Counted from the stretch's first letter, positions 1 through 10,742 are shown. The stretch is 64,000 nt of DNA from Mytilus edulis (GCF_963676685.1 NC_092354.1:33202193-33266192), one strand, 5' to 3'. Made by a program: numbers and translations. The notes: generated from the sequence alone by a model not told the origin.

Positions 1-867
1 TTACATTGATGCGTTAACTTAACAGACACAATAAATAAAATAGTCAGAATATGGGTACATCAGTCATTATCGTGTAACAATTTTAAAAGGAACAATTTAA
101 CAGAACACAAAAACATTCATTGATTTGTGTGTCTGACGTCAGAAATTGTATTTTTCTTTCAGTTATTTTACATAAAGTCTTCCGTTAAAGTTTTTAAAAC
201 ATATACAAGATTCATAAACTATCCTGGATTTTTAATAAACTCATACAAAAGCTTATAATAATCAATAGAGAGTATCGAGAGGAATATTTTTATTGTTTAT
301 ATTTTTTAAATTTTTGTTTAGTGTGCGATTAACAGCAAAAGTAGGCCAGACAATTGGTTCCGCGGAACTCCTACAAATTTTATTTTGCGAATTCAGGGAA
401 CTCGCTTCGATGTTGTTAAGGTTAACGTGCTCGACTCGAGTGCAGAAATATTTAATCCTTGATGGGATCAAATCGAAAGCTTCAACATTCGATGGCATGA
501 GGGTCTTGTTGGTGATCCTCAATTCCAATTTTTTTAATTTTTAACATAATTTTACATTAATTCAGTACTTATAATTAATCCTATTGTTAATATTTCCTCA
601 CTCCATTATTCTCTATTTGATATTTAATGCATGGTTTTGTCTGCGTTTTTTTCTGTAACATTGATGTGTTTTCTTTAATCTGTAAACCTTGCATGTTTTA
701 AAATTGACACATCTCATTTCCATGGAAATTATTAGGCTCCGTCCCTCCCCTCAGTCATGGTCTATTGTCTCTGGAACTGTCTCTTTTTTTTTTTTACATG
801 TATTAGTTTAATATGATGAGGTCAGTTTATGGGGAGCCTTTTCTAAATTTTCATTACCTTATATTAG
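1..867. other. No gene recognised; AT-rich flank
   Basis: I see no coding motif I can name. Open frames on both strands between about 262 and 544 have no recognisable domain or convincing splice sites. A short poly-T run sits at 784-794. The stretch ends at the acceptor of the Crypton-like exon. Confidence 0.4.
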
Positions 868-1870
868 ACCCAATCAACGGTCAGGAATCAGCCAACAGAT
901 TTGCTTTTTTTACTGAATCAGAGGTCAGGAAAGAAATGGAAGTCTCTGTGCCGAACAACACTAAGAGGAAAGCAACGTGGGCATACAATTTATATTGTTC
1001 CTGGAAGACAGCAGCGCAACATCAAGAATTTTCACCATCAATCAAACGTGCACTGGAGAGGGATATTTTGAATTTGGTCGATGAGGCGCTTAATTTGTTA
1101 CTGCCTTTATTCTTTACATCCGTGCAACGACAAGATGATGAGGAATATCATTCAGGTAGAATATTTTATATAGCATGTGGCTTGGTGAAATATTTCGAAA
1201 TTAGTCGATGAGGCGCTTAATTTGTTACTGCCTTTATTCTTTACATCCGTGCAACGACAAGATGATGAGGAATATCATTCAGGTAGAATATTTTATATAG
1301 CATGTGGCTTGGTGAAATATTTCGAAATTAATGGTAAAAACTTTCCATTGCTCTCTGGAGAACAATTTAAGTCTGTACGAAATGTTATTAGTAATACCAT
1401 GCGCAAAAAAGTAGTAGCTGGCATTGGTTTATTTAAAAAGAAAGCTGACCCAATATCTCCACCAATTGAAGAGCAACTTTGGGGAAATTTTCATTTGGGA
1501 ACAGACACTCCACAGAAACTCCTCCGCACAATGTTTTGGCTTAATGGTGTTAATTTTGGTTTAAGAGGTGGTCAGGAGCCTTACCATGGCCAATTTAAAA
1601 ATGTGTCCTGGATATATCCAGTATACTGAATCCATTTCTAAAACATATCGTGGTGGTCTCGAACACAGGAATATTGAGCCCAATTCAGCAAAAGCCTACA
1701 GTAACGTTAAACAGGTGCACTGTGAATGTGCTTCAGTTATACTTGACTTTACCTGCCGAAAGACCCCCATCAGTATTTTATTTTAAGCCACTTGCAACAT
1801 GTGCAAAGCCAGTATGGTTTAGTAAGGCAGCAACTATTTGATTTTCGGGGGGAGCAGGGCTATGGATTTT
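868..1870 (+). pseudogene. Crypton-type tyrosine recombinase (DUF3504-like), broken
   Basis: A remnant of the Crypton/DUF3504 tyrosine recombinases that move circular DNA intermediates. The coding signal starts after an acceptor (TATATTAG, AG at 866-867) and runs through the SAM-like core-binding region (motif NTKRKATWAYNLYCSWK) into the catalytic region, where FGLRGGQE at about 1555-1578 holds the first catalytic Arg. After 1629 the same protein continues in other frames: YTESISKT with GGLEHRNI near 1615-1675, then a Leu-rich stretch ending in YFKPLATC near 1780. At least three frame breaks are present, the first caused by the 127-bp duplication. The later catalytic His-x-x-Arg and Tyr are not visible, so the 3' end is lost. 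Domesticated copies of this domain occur in ZMYM and QRICH1 proteins, but this copy is clearly dead. Confidence 0.75.
1077..1330 (+). repeat. 127-bp direct tandem duplication inside the recombinase
   Basis: About 1077-1203 and 1204-1330 are nearly identical, offset by 127 bp. Since 127 is not a multiple of three, the duplication shifts the frame and creates the TGA at 1209-1211. Deleting one copy puts the upstream and downstream frames together. Confidence 0.9.
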
Positions 1871-2070
1871 TTTCCGGACAAACTTTTTTTTTCGGCGAAA
1901 AACAATCTTTGCGACAAGTCGAAAACAATTTTTTTCTTTCAATTTTAGCATTGCATATAGTGGAGGCTAAGGGTGGAACAAACAATTTTTTCTCAGGGTC
2001 AGAAACAAATTATTTTTTTCTCCAAAAACTGGAAACAAACTTTTTTTTCCAAAAAAATCCATAGTTACAT
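1845..2070. repeat. T-rich dispersed repeat
   Basis: A short interspersed unit with alternating poly-T runs and the words GGAAACAAAC and CAAACTTTTTTTT. From memory it resembles a common mussel repeat. It abuts or overlaps the decayed 3' end of the recombinase. No coding potential. Confidence 0.45.
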
Positions 2071-2087
2071 CCTTTCTCTTTTAGAAA

Positions 2088-2545
2088 ATGCAACAAAATG
2101 GATCTTAATATAAATTTAATACTAAACAGAAACAAAATTTAACTTGTGGTCACGATGTTCTGCCACAAACATACATTTATTATTATGTTGGCCTGTACAG
2201 ATGATTTTTACAAGCAGAAATTTAAGAAACTTTGGTGATTGGCCAGTTGTTTAGCACAAAGATTGTGATTTTATTTAACTGGAATAAGGCTCCGCAATTA
2301 ATATGGCCCCTAAAACTTGTTACATTGGTTATTCAGGGTGCAGAGACCATAGGACTCGCTGTAGTATCAACACATCGCACAAGATTCACATTTGTAACGT
2401 CCATTCTGATTTTATATTGGATTAATCCGATTTCATATGTATAAAATAACACTCATGGTCATTCATCCTGTTTTATCAAGAGCTGATAATACACATATAT
2501 GATTTGATGACACAAGCAACCATCCTTTTGTCAGATACATACTTT
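2088..2545 (+). repeat. Dispersed repeat family R8, copy 1
   Basis: Begins with AACAAAATGGATCTTAATAT, found again at about 34160-34245, so this is an interspersed family present in overlapping truncated copies within the window. The small open frames inside it are incidental. Confidence 0.7.
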
Positions 2546-2836
2546 ATACAAAAATTGTAAATAAGTATTAAAACAGTTGGGAACCATCAAACAGATTAAA
2601 TCAACCACAGAAAACTAATTATAACTTATTGAACATCCAGTGGCATATATTTCTGTAACTTATTGAACACCCAGTGGCATATATTTCTTGCATATTCCTG
2701 GACAATTACGGTATTACAATTTGACCAAGAAATTCTATATCACAAAGGGAATGTTGGGATTGAGTTTGGGCGTAATTGTCCAATTCATGAAGAAATTACG
2801 GGCCGAAAAATGTGGAAAAACAAGCATACTAAACTC

Positions 2837-3130
2837 AAAATTATACACAAGAAACTCAAATAAAAATCAAACAAGATTAACAAAGGCCAGAGGCTCCTGA
2901 CTTGTGACACGTCAAAATTGCGGCGAGGTTAAACATGTTTATGAGATCGCAACCCTCCCCAATACATGTACCTCTTATAACAATACGCACATTAAAATTC
3001 AGTTCAAAAGAAGTCCGAGTCCGATATTAGAAGATGTAAAAAAATAAATAAATAAAATAACAATTATACATAAATAACAACATACTACTAGCAGTTAACT
3101 GACATGCCAGCTCCAGACCTCAATTAAACT
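2837..3130 (-). repeat. Dispersed repeat family R3, inverted copy
   Basis: Reverse complement of about 31445-31760. Shared words include the GGCATGTCAGTTAACTGC block and the CAGGAGCCTCTGGCC block. The 31-kb copy continues directly into family R2; this one does not. Confidence 0.85.
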
Positions 3131-3236
3131 GATTGAAAGATTATGTTTTCATCATATGAATATCAGGCACAATCCCTCCTGTTAGGGGTTTAGTATCATA
3201 CTATCATGACTTTAATAAATAAACATTTCCTTCTAG

Positions 3237-4450
3237 ATATTCCATCCATAACAGTTATTTGTGATGGTGGATGGAGCAAAAGGTCGCACAAGCACTCATA
3301 TAATGCTCTTGGAGGCGTTGCCGTTGTAATTGGTGCAGAAACTAAAAAAATCTTGCACATAGGTATCCGAAATAAATACTGCTACATTTTCAATAGATGT
3401 AACTCCCTAGGAATAACACCTAAAGACCATGAATGCTTCAAAAACTGGACTGAATCAAGTCAATCTATGGAGTCTGACATAATTGTGGAAGGTTTTTTGA
3501 AGGCTAACGATTTTGGAGTCCGTTATATGCATTTTATTGCAGATGGCGACTCATCCATTCATGCACAAATTATGGAACGTGTACCTGTTTGGGGAAAATT
3601 TGTTCAAAAGATGGAGTGTGCTAATCATATTACAAAGTGTCTTAGGGGTAATTTAGAAAATTTAGTAAATGAAAATTCAAGTTATAAAGGTAAAGGCAAG
3701 TTGTGCAAAAGGACAAGAATAAGAATTGTTAGTGCTGTCCGGTGTTCCATAAGAAGAAGGTCCTCCGAAAAAAATAAAACACTAGCCATCAAAAATTTAG
3801 ATAAAGGCAACAGTAGTATACCGCTGTTCAAAACTCATAAATCCAGGGACAAAAAACAAAATCGGGGTAACAAACTAAAACCGAGGGAAACGCATTAAAT
3901 ATAAGAGGAGAACAACGACATAACACCGAAACGTAACACACACAGAAACGGACCAAGCATCAGACAAAACACCACGAGAATAACAAATATAACAAGAAAA
4001 CCAAATACATGAACACGATAATAAAAATACAACATCACACATCTATCATGTCTATGGTGATCACACTAGATGCAATGAAGATTTTTGCAAGGTAAAACAG
4101 ACTTTAAAAACCACAGTAATGGAGCACAAACAGATGCAGTTGATGATGATAATGATGATGATAATGGTGATGATGACATTTTTCTCCAACAATCGGAAAT
4201 GTGGACTCAAGGTACATCCTTACAGGCTCAAGAGCAGTCAAGAGGCTCCTACATGCTTTCCAATTCTGATTTACAATCTGGAATGAGACAGGATCTTGCT
4301 CTCCTCCTGAACAATGTTGCACGTAAGGCTAGATCTTTAATAGGTAACTTTACAACTAATTTGGCGGAGTATTGGATGCATATGTTCATTAACTGTTATT
4401 CAAGTCATATTGTACATGATGAAGTACTTAAATTAATAAAATCATATTAG
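3237..4450 (+). pseudogene. Mutator-like transposase domain, interrupted by a repeat
   Basis: The exon begins at an acceptor (TCCTTCTAG, AG at 3235-3236) and encodes ICDGGWSKRSHKHSYNA, a hallmark of the animal Mutator-like transposase domain (Pfam calls it Mutator, PF20700; assignment from memory), followed by ADGDSS, CANHITKCLR and a basic segment. At about 3801 the frame runs into repeat R4. Coding resumes at 4041 with YHVYGDHTRCNEDFC in a new frame, then shifts again near 4088 into an acidic stretch (Asp-rich, about 4140-4180) and ends with LIGNFTTNLAEYWMH near 4340-4380, another typical family motif. No 5' end, and no YqaJ or other C-terminal domain, is visible here. Dead copy. Confidence 0.75.
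3801..4030 (+). repeat. Dispersed repeat family R4, inserted in the Mutator-like ORF
   Basis: Starts ATAAAGGCAACAGTAG; matches 37938-38170 over about 225 bp, with a related diverged piece at about 49885-49960. Short, untranslated, dispersed: SINE- or MITE-like. No obvious target duplication or tRNA-like head. Confidence 0.85.
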
Positions 4451-4986
4451 CCAGGAATATATAACAATGTGAGGGGTTGCTACTATACAATTATTAATTT
4501 TTGATGAGGTTGATACTATATAAATAACAAATAACTGAGAGAGTGATAGAGCAGGTTGTTACCCTGAGAAAATATTGTCAACCGCTGAACTGATTGTTTT
4601 ATCCAATATTATGGTTACATAAATTGCAGCACTTTCAATTAATAAACACCAACAACTATTTTTATTGGTTGATAAATGTTTTTTCATACATTTAGACATA
4701 CATTTAGAGGAAAAACAAATTCTTTGGTAAATTAATCAATGAGTGGTATATTTATCTTTGAATAATTTAAAAGGTCCCAGTGAATAAAAAGTACAGAGAA
4801 CAATAGCTCTTGTAATTATTCAATTGAACAGTTATAGAACTGACAAATGCTTAAATACATACTCCAAGAACAAATGACTCTGTGGAACAATTTAATTTGA
4901 TTTCCAATAAACTGAAACAAATTGTCAAAATGACAGTAACATATATCATATGTCATACATGTATATATTACTTCTTTTATAAGTAC
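4451..4986. other. No gene seen
   Basis: AT-rich sequence without recognisable repeats; downstream of the PHD exon on the minus strand it may be intron or 3' flank. I found no further exon with convincing splice sites. Confidence 0.3.
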
Positions 4987-5186
4987 CTCACAATTGTTGC
5001 ACTTGAAGAATTCTGGTTCTTCATGCTCAATTTTACCGATACACAATGAATGGTACCATCTCAAACAGACACAACATTGCCAATACAGTTCACCGTCATT
5101 TTTTTTGGGGGGGGGGGGGGGGGGCATGCACAATATATGTGCTTCCCAGCTGAAATGTCGGGGAAGATAAAGGATGAGGTTCGTTT
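4987..5186 (-). CDS. PHD-finger exon
   Basis: Bounded by a good acceptor (TTTGTTTACAG on the minus strand) and donor (TGTGAG|GTACTT). In phase 0 it encodes ...HIYCACP, a C-rich homopolymer, then DGELYWQCCVCLRWYHSLC and ending in FKCNNC: the C-x-C, C-x2-C, H-x2-C, C-x2-C layout of a C4HC3 PHD zinc finger (usually a histone-tail or protein reader). The 18-nt homopolymer (G18 at 5107-5124 on the plus strand) lies in the loop between the first two zinc ligands and the rest, and its present length puts the two halves out of frame. Upstream partner exon at 5475-5552 is in compatible phase. PHD fingers also occur in large transposon proteins, so host or transposon origin is open. Confidence 0.6.
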
Positions 5187-5474
5187 CTGTAAACAAAAAT
5201 AATTTCTAATATTAATAGTCTGAAAATATGTGAATGTCATACTTTACCAACAGAGAAAAAAAAGAAGGTTTTAACTAAAAAACAAAGTTGTATAAATATT
5301 CTTCATATAAGTGATGCCATAATTGCTTGAAGTCAAACTGGAACTACCTTGCTTTTGGTCATTATATAGGTGTTACATTTTAGTCATAACATCCCTAAGT
5401 TTTTCTATTATTTTATCATAGGTCAATAAAAATAATGAAACTGTATGTGAAAAAACATTAAATTCTATTTTAAC

Positions 5475-5552
5475 CTTCTTTCTACTGCTTCTCGTGGTGT
5501 ATGAGGCTTGTTCAACTTGTGTAGGGCTTTCTTGTTTCTCAGTATTTATTTT
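5475..5552 (-). CDS. Small basic exon upstream of the PHD exon
   Basis: A 26-codon exon between acceptor TTAATTACTCCAG and donor AGAAAGAAG|GTTAAA. It is polar, ends with RSSRKK, and keeps phase 0 into the PHD exon, creating a basic NLS-like run at the junction. No domain. Confidence 0.45.
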
Positions 5553-5664
5553 CTGGAGTAATTAAACCAAACATATTTCACATTTGGTGATACGTTTTTA
5601 TTGCAATCAACACTGTGGTAAACAACACAATTTTATTTGAGATATAAAAAATCATTAAGGCAAA

Positions 5665-6183
5665 TCAATTCAAGGTCAGCATTGACAAAACTCTAGGTGT
5701 TTCCTTATTTAAAATACACGACGCAATAGGACTTTCAATTACAAACTTGGTGACAGTCGTTAACTCCCTAGATGAATCGACAGGCGGACAATAAGGTGAA
5801 GCTGTCTGTGCCACAGAATAATTAGAGAAAGTTTGCATACTAAGGCAAGGCATATTTGATTGTAACAGTCTACTATAACTGTCTATAGATGCTGCTGAAG
5901 AAATAATTGTGGATGTCTCCAACGGAGCTAAAGGTTTTGGAGCTATCGGAATAGGAGTAGCTGTATAGATAGGTATGGTTAGCTTCATAGGCTTAGGGAA
6001 CGACTTTATACGGATGCCTGACCTAAAGGCCCAATGCTTTTGTGATTCTGAGTGTAACTGCCTCAAGATATCACGTCCATCTTCAAATAAGTACGGTATT
6101 GACGCCTTCTTCAAGTAGTTCCTGTTGTAAGGCAAAATTTCTGTCCCTATCCAATATAGCCTCATTTTCCAGTGGCAGTCCAC
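5665..6183 (-). CDS. Unassigned ORF, truncated by repeat R5
   Basis: Open for 172 codons. The middle part (EDGRDILRQLHSESQKHW, then a Pro-rich segment) looks coding. The first 30 codons look better in a second frame (motif RDRNFALQQELLEEG), suggesting a frameshift near 6090. The 5' side runs directly into repeat R5 at about 6185, so the N-terminus is lost. I do not recognise the family; its position upstream of the PHD exons on the same strand suggests one broken gene, but no splice link was found. Confidence 0.4.
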   Translation of the reverse strand: MDCHWKMRLYWIGTEILPYNRNYLKKASIPYLFEDGRDILRQLHSESQKHWAFRSGIRIKSFPKPMKLTIPIYTATPIPIAPKPLAPLETSTIISSAASIDSYSRLLQSNMPCLSMQTFSNYSVAQTASPYCPPVDSSRELTTVTKFVIESPIASCILNKETPRVLSMLTLN

Positions 6184-6189
6184 ATTTCC

Positions 6190-6315
6190 CCGACCATCAT
6201 CCTAGATGGACTCTATTACAACAACCTACCTATTGTATTTATTGTGAACTTGTTCTCGTCCTGAATATGCATGAAATATTTGCCACTGGACGTTAAGCAA
6301 CCAACAATCAATCAA
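6190..6315 (+). repeat. Dispersed repeat family R5, copy 1
   Basis: Contains ACAACCTACCTATTG and TTGCCACTGGACGTTAAGC; nearly the same as 47934-48042. A diverged end piece is at about 60590-60625. Confidence 0.85.
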
Positions 6316-6563
6316 TCTTCAAGTAGTTTCTTTCATTATAAATTTGTCCATTTTTTTGTAGGGTTTTGACCTCCCTAACATGCTTCCCACACCCACGGGT
6401 ATGGCTATTAATGTGATACTCATTCCTTCACCTACACATACACAAGGTGCAATAATAATCACAGTGATGATGATGAAAGTATGGCAAATCAGCCTTTGTC
6501 TAGAGGTATGTATTACCATGTTACAATTCCTATAGGAAAACACATAAATTTTTATTATTGGCA

Positions 6564-7030
6564 ATGTAAAATTAATACAAAAAAAAAAATCTGCATATCT
6601 CCCTGATATAAAGACAAAATAGGAATATAAATATATAATACAAAATCTCCAAATATCCCAGAGATATCAAAATGCGATCTCCCTGAGATATCAAAATACA
6701 AAATATGAGCACATTAAACATAACAAATGTAAATTCTGAGTCTCTTTGTCAAGGTAATATAAAATTAATACAAAAAAAAAATCCTGCAAATCTCCCTGAT
6801 ATAAAAATAACATAGCAATATAAATATATAATACAAAATCTCCAAATCTCCCTGAGATCTTAAAATACAATCTCCCTCATAAACATAAAAAATGTAAATT
6901 CTGAGTCTTTTTTTTTTTGTAAAAACATAAAGACGATATAAAATTGATACAAAAAAAAATCCGGCAAATCTCCCTGATATAAAAAACAAAATAGCAATAT
7001 AAATTTATAATACAAAATCTCAAAATCTCC
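6564..7030. repeat. Tandem repeat, about 180-190 bp unit, 2.5 copies
   Basis: Units start near 6564, 6754 and 6934 with TATAAAATTRATACAAAAAA and then CAAATCTCCCTGATATAAA. Inside each unit a shorter word (ATCTCCCTGAGAT) also recurs, so there is repeat-within-repeat structure. Confidence 0.8.
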
Positions 7031-7164
7031 ACATTGAGACAGCGTATGATAGGTGTGTATATTTATACGTCCTAATGCTTATGTGGAATAGATACCAATT
7101 TTGTAACAGAAGGTTAAATATATAGTAAAATCATATAAGGACTATTATAAAATCATACATTAGT

Positions 7165-7376
7165 TATCAAAACCATATCTTATAAGCGGTTTAATCAATC
7201 TGCCAGATCTTCTAGGTATACGATGTTCAATAATAAGAGGTTGTTGTTGTTGTTGTTCGGGGATCAGGGGTTGTTATTGTTGTTGTTCGGGGATCAGTGG
7301 TTGTTTTTGTTGTTGTTCGGGGATCAGGGGTTGTTGTTGTACGGGGATCAGGGGTTGATGTTGTTGTTGTTCAGTA
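7165..7376 (-). repeat. Gln-rich minisatellite with a retroelement-like tail
   Basis: Five imperfect units of 24-33 bp (TTGTTGTTGTTCGGGGATCA on the plus strand). The minus strand reads QQQ-x-QPLIPE repeats (one in-frame TAA) and then IPRRSGRLIKPLIRYG. A basic RRSGR-x-x-KP-x-x-RY patch is typical near the end of LTR-retrotransposon integrase regions, so this could be the tail of a dead element. That reading is tentative. Confidence 0.5.
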
Positions 7377-8361
7377 ATATTATTAATCCAATTTTTCAAA
7401 TATCTAAAAATTGACGTAGTAACTAAAACTGAAAAAAGAAAGGATCAAATATTCATTAAAAGGTGTAATATTTCATATTATGAGCAAATCGGTTATTTGA
7501 AGGTAGAACTTTTATCCTATCATTAACGACATAATGGAAGTATATATTGGTAAGACACCTTAAATGAAAAGAATATAAATTTTATGTACAAATGGGTAAT
7601 TATTTCGAATTATTGGGTGAAAATTTCAACGGATTCAAAACTAGTAGAGGTATGTACAGGTGTCATTTGGTATTCCTCAATTGTGCCAGCTGTCTCAATG
7701 GTGCGAGTACACTTTTTACAACTTATGCAACAAAAACATTTAGATATAAAGTTTCTTGTTCTTAAACTGCCCCTTATCAGATACATCATACATATTACTG
7801 TGGACAGCACTCCAACCAACTGCTACAACAACAAAAAAATCAATTGTTTCTAGTAGAATCATAAGTGAAATTTTTTGCAAATGTTTACCATTTTATATTA
7901 TATGGTGACACATGTGGAGTAGGATACGTCAACCCTTCCGGAGCACCTGATATACCAGCCGCTGTTCTCATTGTAGCTTTTAATGTGTTTCTATTGTCCT
8001 GATTATTTTTTGTTGTGTTTACAGTTTCCTCTATGTATTTATTGTCAATAGATTTACCACTCTTGATTGTTGGTTTGGTATTTTTGAATCAGTTGTTTAA
8101 ATTGGTTTATCAGACTCGCCTCGTCTCGTCTCTTCTTTTTTTTTTTTTATTTTATTGACAATTTGCAAAATTTAAATTCAATGAATTTCAAACTTACCTA
8201 ACAAAGATGTAAGGATGCCTTTAATGGTATCATCCAAATCCGTCCATGATGTACTCTGAAAAAGTGAGAGAAATAGTTTACAGCTTTAATGAACAAGTGT
8301 GTATATTCACGCATAACGAACAATAATTTTAAATGCAAAAAGGAAAAAAAAAATGTCAATG
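7377..8361. other. No gene seen; minor repeat pieces
   Basis: Mostly unassigned AT-rich DNA. The words CAACCCTTCCGGAGCACCTG near 7930 recur in diverged form near 63490 (CTTCCAGAGCACCTGAG), marking another dispersed family. Confidence 0.35.
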
Positions 8362-8387
8362 TTACAAAAAAAAAAGTAAAATAACAA

Positions 8388-8515
8388 AAATACTGAACTC
8401 CAAGGAAAATTCAAATGGAAAGTCACTTATCAAATATGGAAAAACAACTGTCATATTCTTGACTTGGTACAGGCATTTCCTTGTGTAGAAAATGGTGGAT
8501 AATTTAGCATTCGGT
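8388..8515 (+). repeat. Dispersed repeat family R6, short copy
   Basis: ACTCCAAGGAAAATTC ... GACTTGGTACAGGCAT ... GTAGAAAATGGTGGAT. Same family and orientation as 24885-25320; opposite orientation at 58370-58480. Confidence 0.8.
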
Positions 8516-8574
8516 TTATTTCCACTGAAATATCTTACCTTTTTCACCACTTCAGTACAAATTTCATAAATGAC

Positions 8575-8880
8575 TCGTCTCTGAGTTGTGTGACATGGAC
8601 TGGTCTGTTTGATACTAGTTGTTGGGATCATGACTCGTCTCTGAGTTGTGTGAAATGGACTGGTCTGTTTGATACTAGTTGTTGGGATCATGACTCGACT
8701 CTGAGTTGTGAGAAATGGACTGGTCTGTTTGATACTAGTAGTTGTTGGGATCATGACTCGTCTCTGAGTTGTGCGAGATTGACTTGTTTGTTTGATACTA
8801 GTTGTTGGGATCATGACTCGACTCTGAGTTGTGTGAAATGGACTGGTCTGTTTGATACTAGTTGTTGGGAGCTTAAAGTT
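8575..8880. repeat. 60-bp minisatellite, five units, open on both strands
   Basis: Five units of 60 bp (one of 63) built on TGGACTGGTCTGTTTGATAC and GTTGTTGGGATCATGACTC. Sixty bases is 20 codons, so the frame is kept: the plus strand reads WTGLFDTSCWDHDS repeats, the minus strand MIPTTSIKQTS repeats. The minus-strand frame stays open to 8362. No signal peptide or known domain on either strand, so coding is unproven. Confidence 0.8.
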
Positions 8881-9149
8881 TAAATGAGAGCATATATATA
8901 TTAATTCAGTAACTGTATCAGTTTATTTTTTACATACTGATCCACGCCTAAGTAGATTGAATGTTGATTGTTGCTATTTTTAGACATTATATATATATAT
9001 GACGCCCGACAAGCAAAATCGACCCTTATGGCAAAAATTGTGTATTATCAGATTTTATATTACCTAAATAGAAAATACTAATGCCAATCCAATGTAAAAA
9101 ATTTGACAACGATCGTTTGGAAACTAGTTGAGAAATTTTAATTTTAACT

Positions 9150-10174
9150 AGATTTGCCATTGCAAGCAATAGCGGATGTCACCCTTCCCCCTATTGCCAC
9201 TAAGCGGCAGCCATTTCAAAAACTTTTAACAATGAATGCACATATTTGCATGGCTGTACATTTTTCTGTAAATTTTCAGTACATTTAGATCATTTTTCAA
9301 AATATGACATTTTTGCCTTGTTTCCATGGCAACGGCAGCCATTTTGAAAGTTTCAAAGTCAAAAGTCTCATCTATACATGCCAGGTGACAATATTATTAA
9401 GTTTCATTAAGTTTGGAGCATTTTGAAAATATTTGACATTTTTCCAGTTTCCATGGCAACGGTAGCCATTTTGGAAATTCCAACTTCAAAAGTTTCATGC
9501 AGACTTGACAGTCAACAATCAGTGAGTTTCATTACTTTTTGAGCATTTTGAAATTATTGAAATTTTTGACATTTTGGCTGGTTTCTATGGTTACACAGAC
9601 CATTCCAAATTTCTAATGGCAGATACCACATTGGTACATGGGAGGGAACATACCATCAGAGTTTCAATGGATTTGACCTACCCTTTTAAGGAAGTAAATG
9701 CCACTTTTAGGTGTTTTTTGGACCATTTTAACCATTTTTGCATTGTTTCCATGGTAACGGCAGACATTTTGGAAATTCCAACGCCAAATTCCACATCTTA
9801 CAATGTTGCTCATCGTTTCTGTGAAGTTTTATTAAATTTGGAGCATTTCCATATTTTGGAAATTTTTGGTGTGGTATCCATGGCAGCATAGCAGTTCCAA
9901 TGATTGCCAAAATCATCCCAAAGCAGTATATAGTGGGCACCTACATTGTATTAAAATCTAAAGATTTTAAGCTTAAGCATTCTCAAATAATTCCCTTAAC
10001 TCTAAAACTATATTTTTTCACCATTTTTTCGTTTCCATGGTGATGGCAGCCATTTTTTTAGTTCCAATACCGGAAAGACACAGGAAAGTCAGGGTTCCTT
10101 GTTATAGTGCACTATCATTCAGATTGGTTCCTTTGGCTCTGAGAAAACTGCCGGACAAAATTAGGTGGAAGAAA

Positions 10175-10205
<31 letters not shown>

Positions 10206-10262
10206 GGGAAAAAGAAACAGGAAAAGCAATATGTCACCCGACTTTGTCGATCGGGTGACATA
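9150..10262. repeat. Non-autonomous element with internal repeats, (AAT)n and 3' hairpin
   Basis: The interior repeats the block TTTCCATGGCAACGGCAGCC (about 9320, 9450, 9745, 10030) with TTTGGAGCATTTTGAAA between. The right side has (AAT)n at 10176-10205 and a perfect stem ATGTCACCCGA/TCGGGTGACAT near 10230-10260; GATGTCACCC recurs at the left end near 9176. Internal repeats, microsatellite, subterminal inverted repeat and 3' hairpin are features of DINE-1/pearl-type elements. It lies between the stop codon of the transposase gene and the left inverted repeat. Confidence 0.65.
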
Positions 10263-10358
10263 ATAACATATACAAATTTGTTCTAACGTAAATAAAAATC
10301 AGTATAACGTTGGAATAATGTACTTGACGTCGATTAAAGTTTGTTGACATTCAAAAGT

Positions 10359-10742
10359 TTACTCTTCTCCTGGTGCTTGACAAAATGCAGCCTGATGTTC
10401 CTTCCTAGCATATGGACGGACTTTTGAATATAGATATTCATGCCTGGTACGTGAAAGTCCGGCTGCAGGAATAACTTCAGGACGATCCAACGGATCGAAC
10501 TCTTCTAAGGGTCGGCGAAGAATGTTTATTTCTTTTTCAATCCCATCGCATTTTTCTTTAACGATAACAATACCCGGTTTGTCATGACGGAAGACGAAAT
10601 GATGATACTTTCTGATACCTGGAACAGGTTTAAACAACGCAGATAAAAAAGATTTCCAATCTCTCCATTGTCAGGTTATTTCATTGTTCTCTTGGTTATA
10701 CTGAACAACTTCATTTGATGATGATGATTTTCGGAATACGTC
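10359..10742 (-). pseudogene. Transposase gene, last exon, 3' part (split exon)
   Basis: Reads from GAC at 10742 to the stop at 10359-10361, 128 codons. It continues the exon that stops at 20008: DVFRKSSSSNEVVQY, then QWRDWKSFLSALFKP, GIRKYHHF, and GLSRTRHEYLYSKVR. These are C-terminal features I associate with the same transposase family (WRDW-x-x-FL, GIRKY-x-HF, GLS-x-x-R-x-YLY). One in-frame TGA (10671-10673) sits just before QWRDW. Confidence 0.7.

Noticed and set aside
262-544. Overlapping open frames on both strands
   Set aside because: No domain, no convincing splice sites; length is expected by chance in AT-rich sequence with few stops here.
9574-9891. 105-codon plus-strand ORF
   Set aside because: Lies inside the repeated TTTCCATGGCAACGG element; composition follows the repeat, not a protein.
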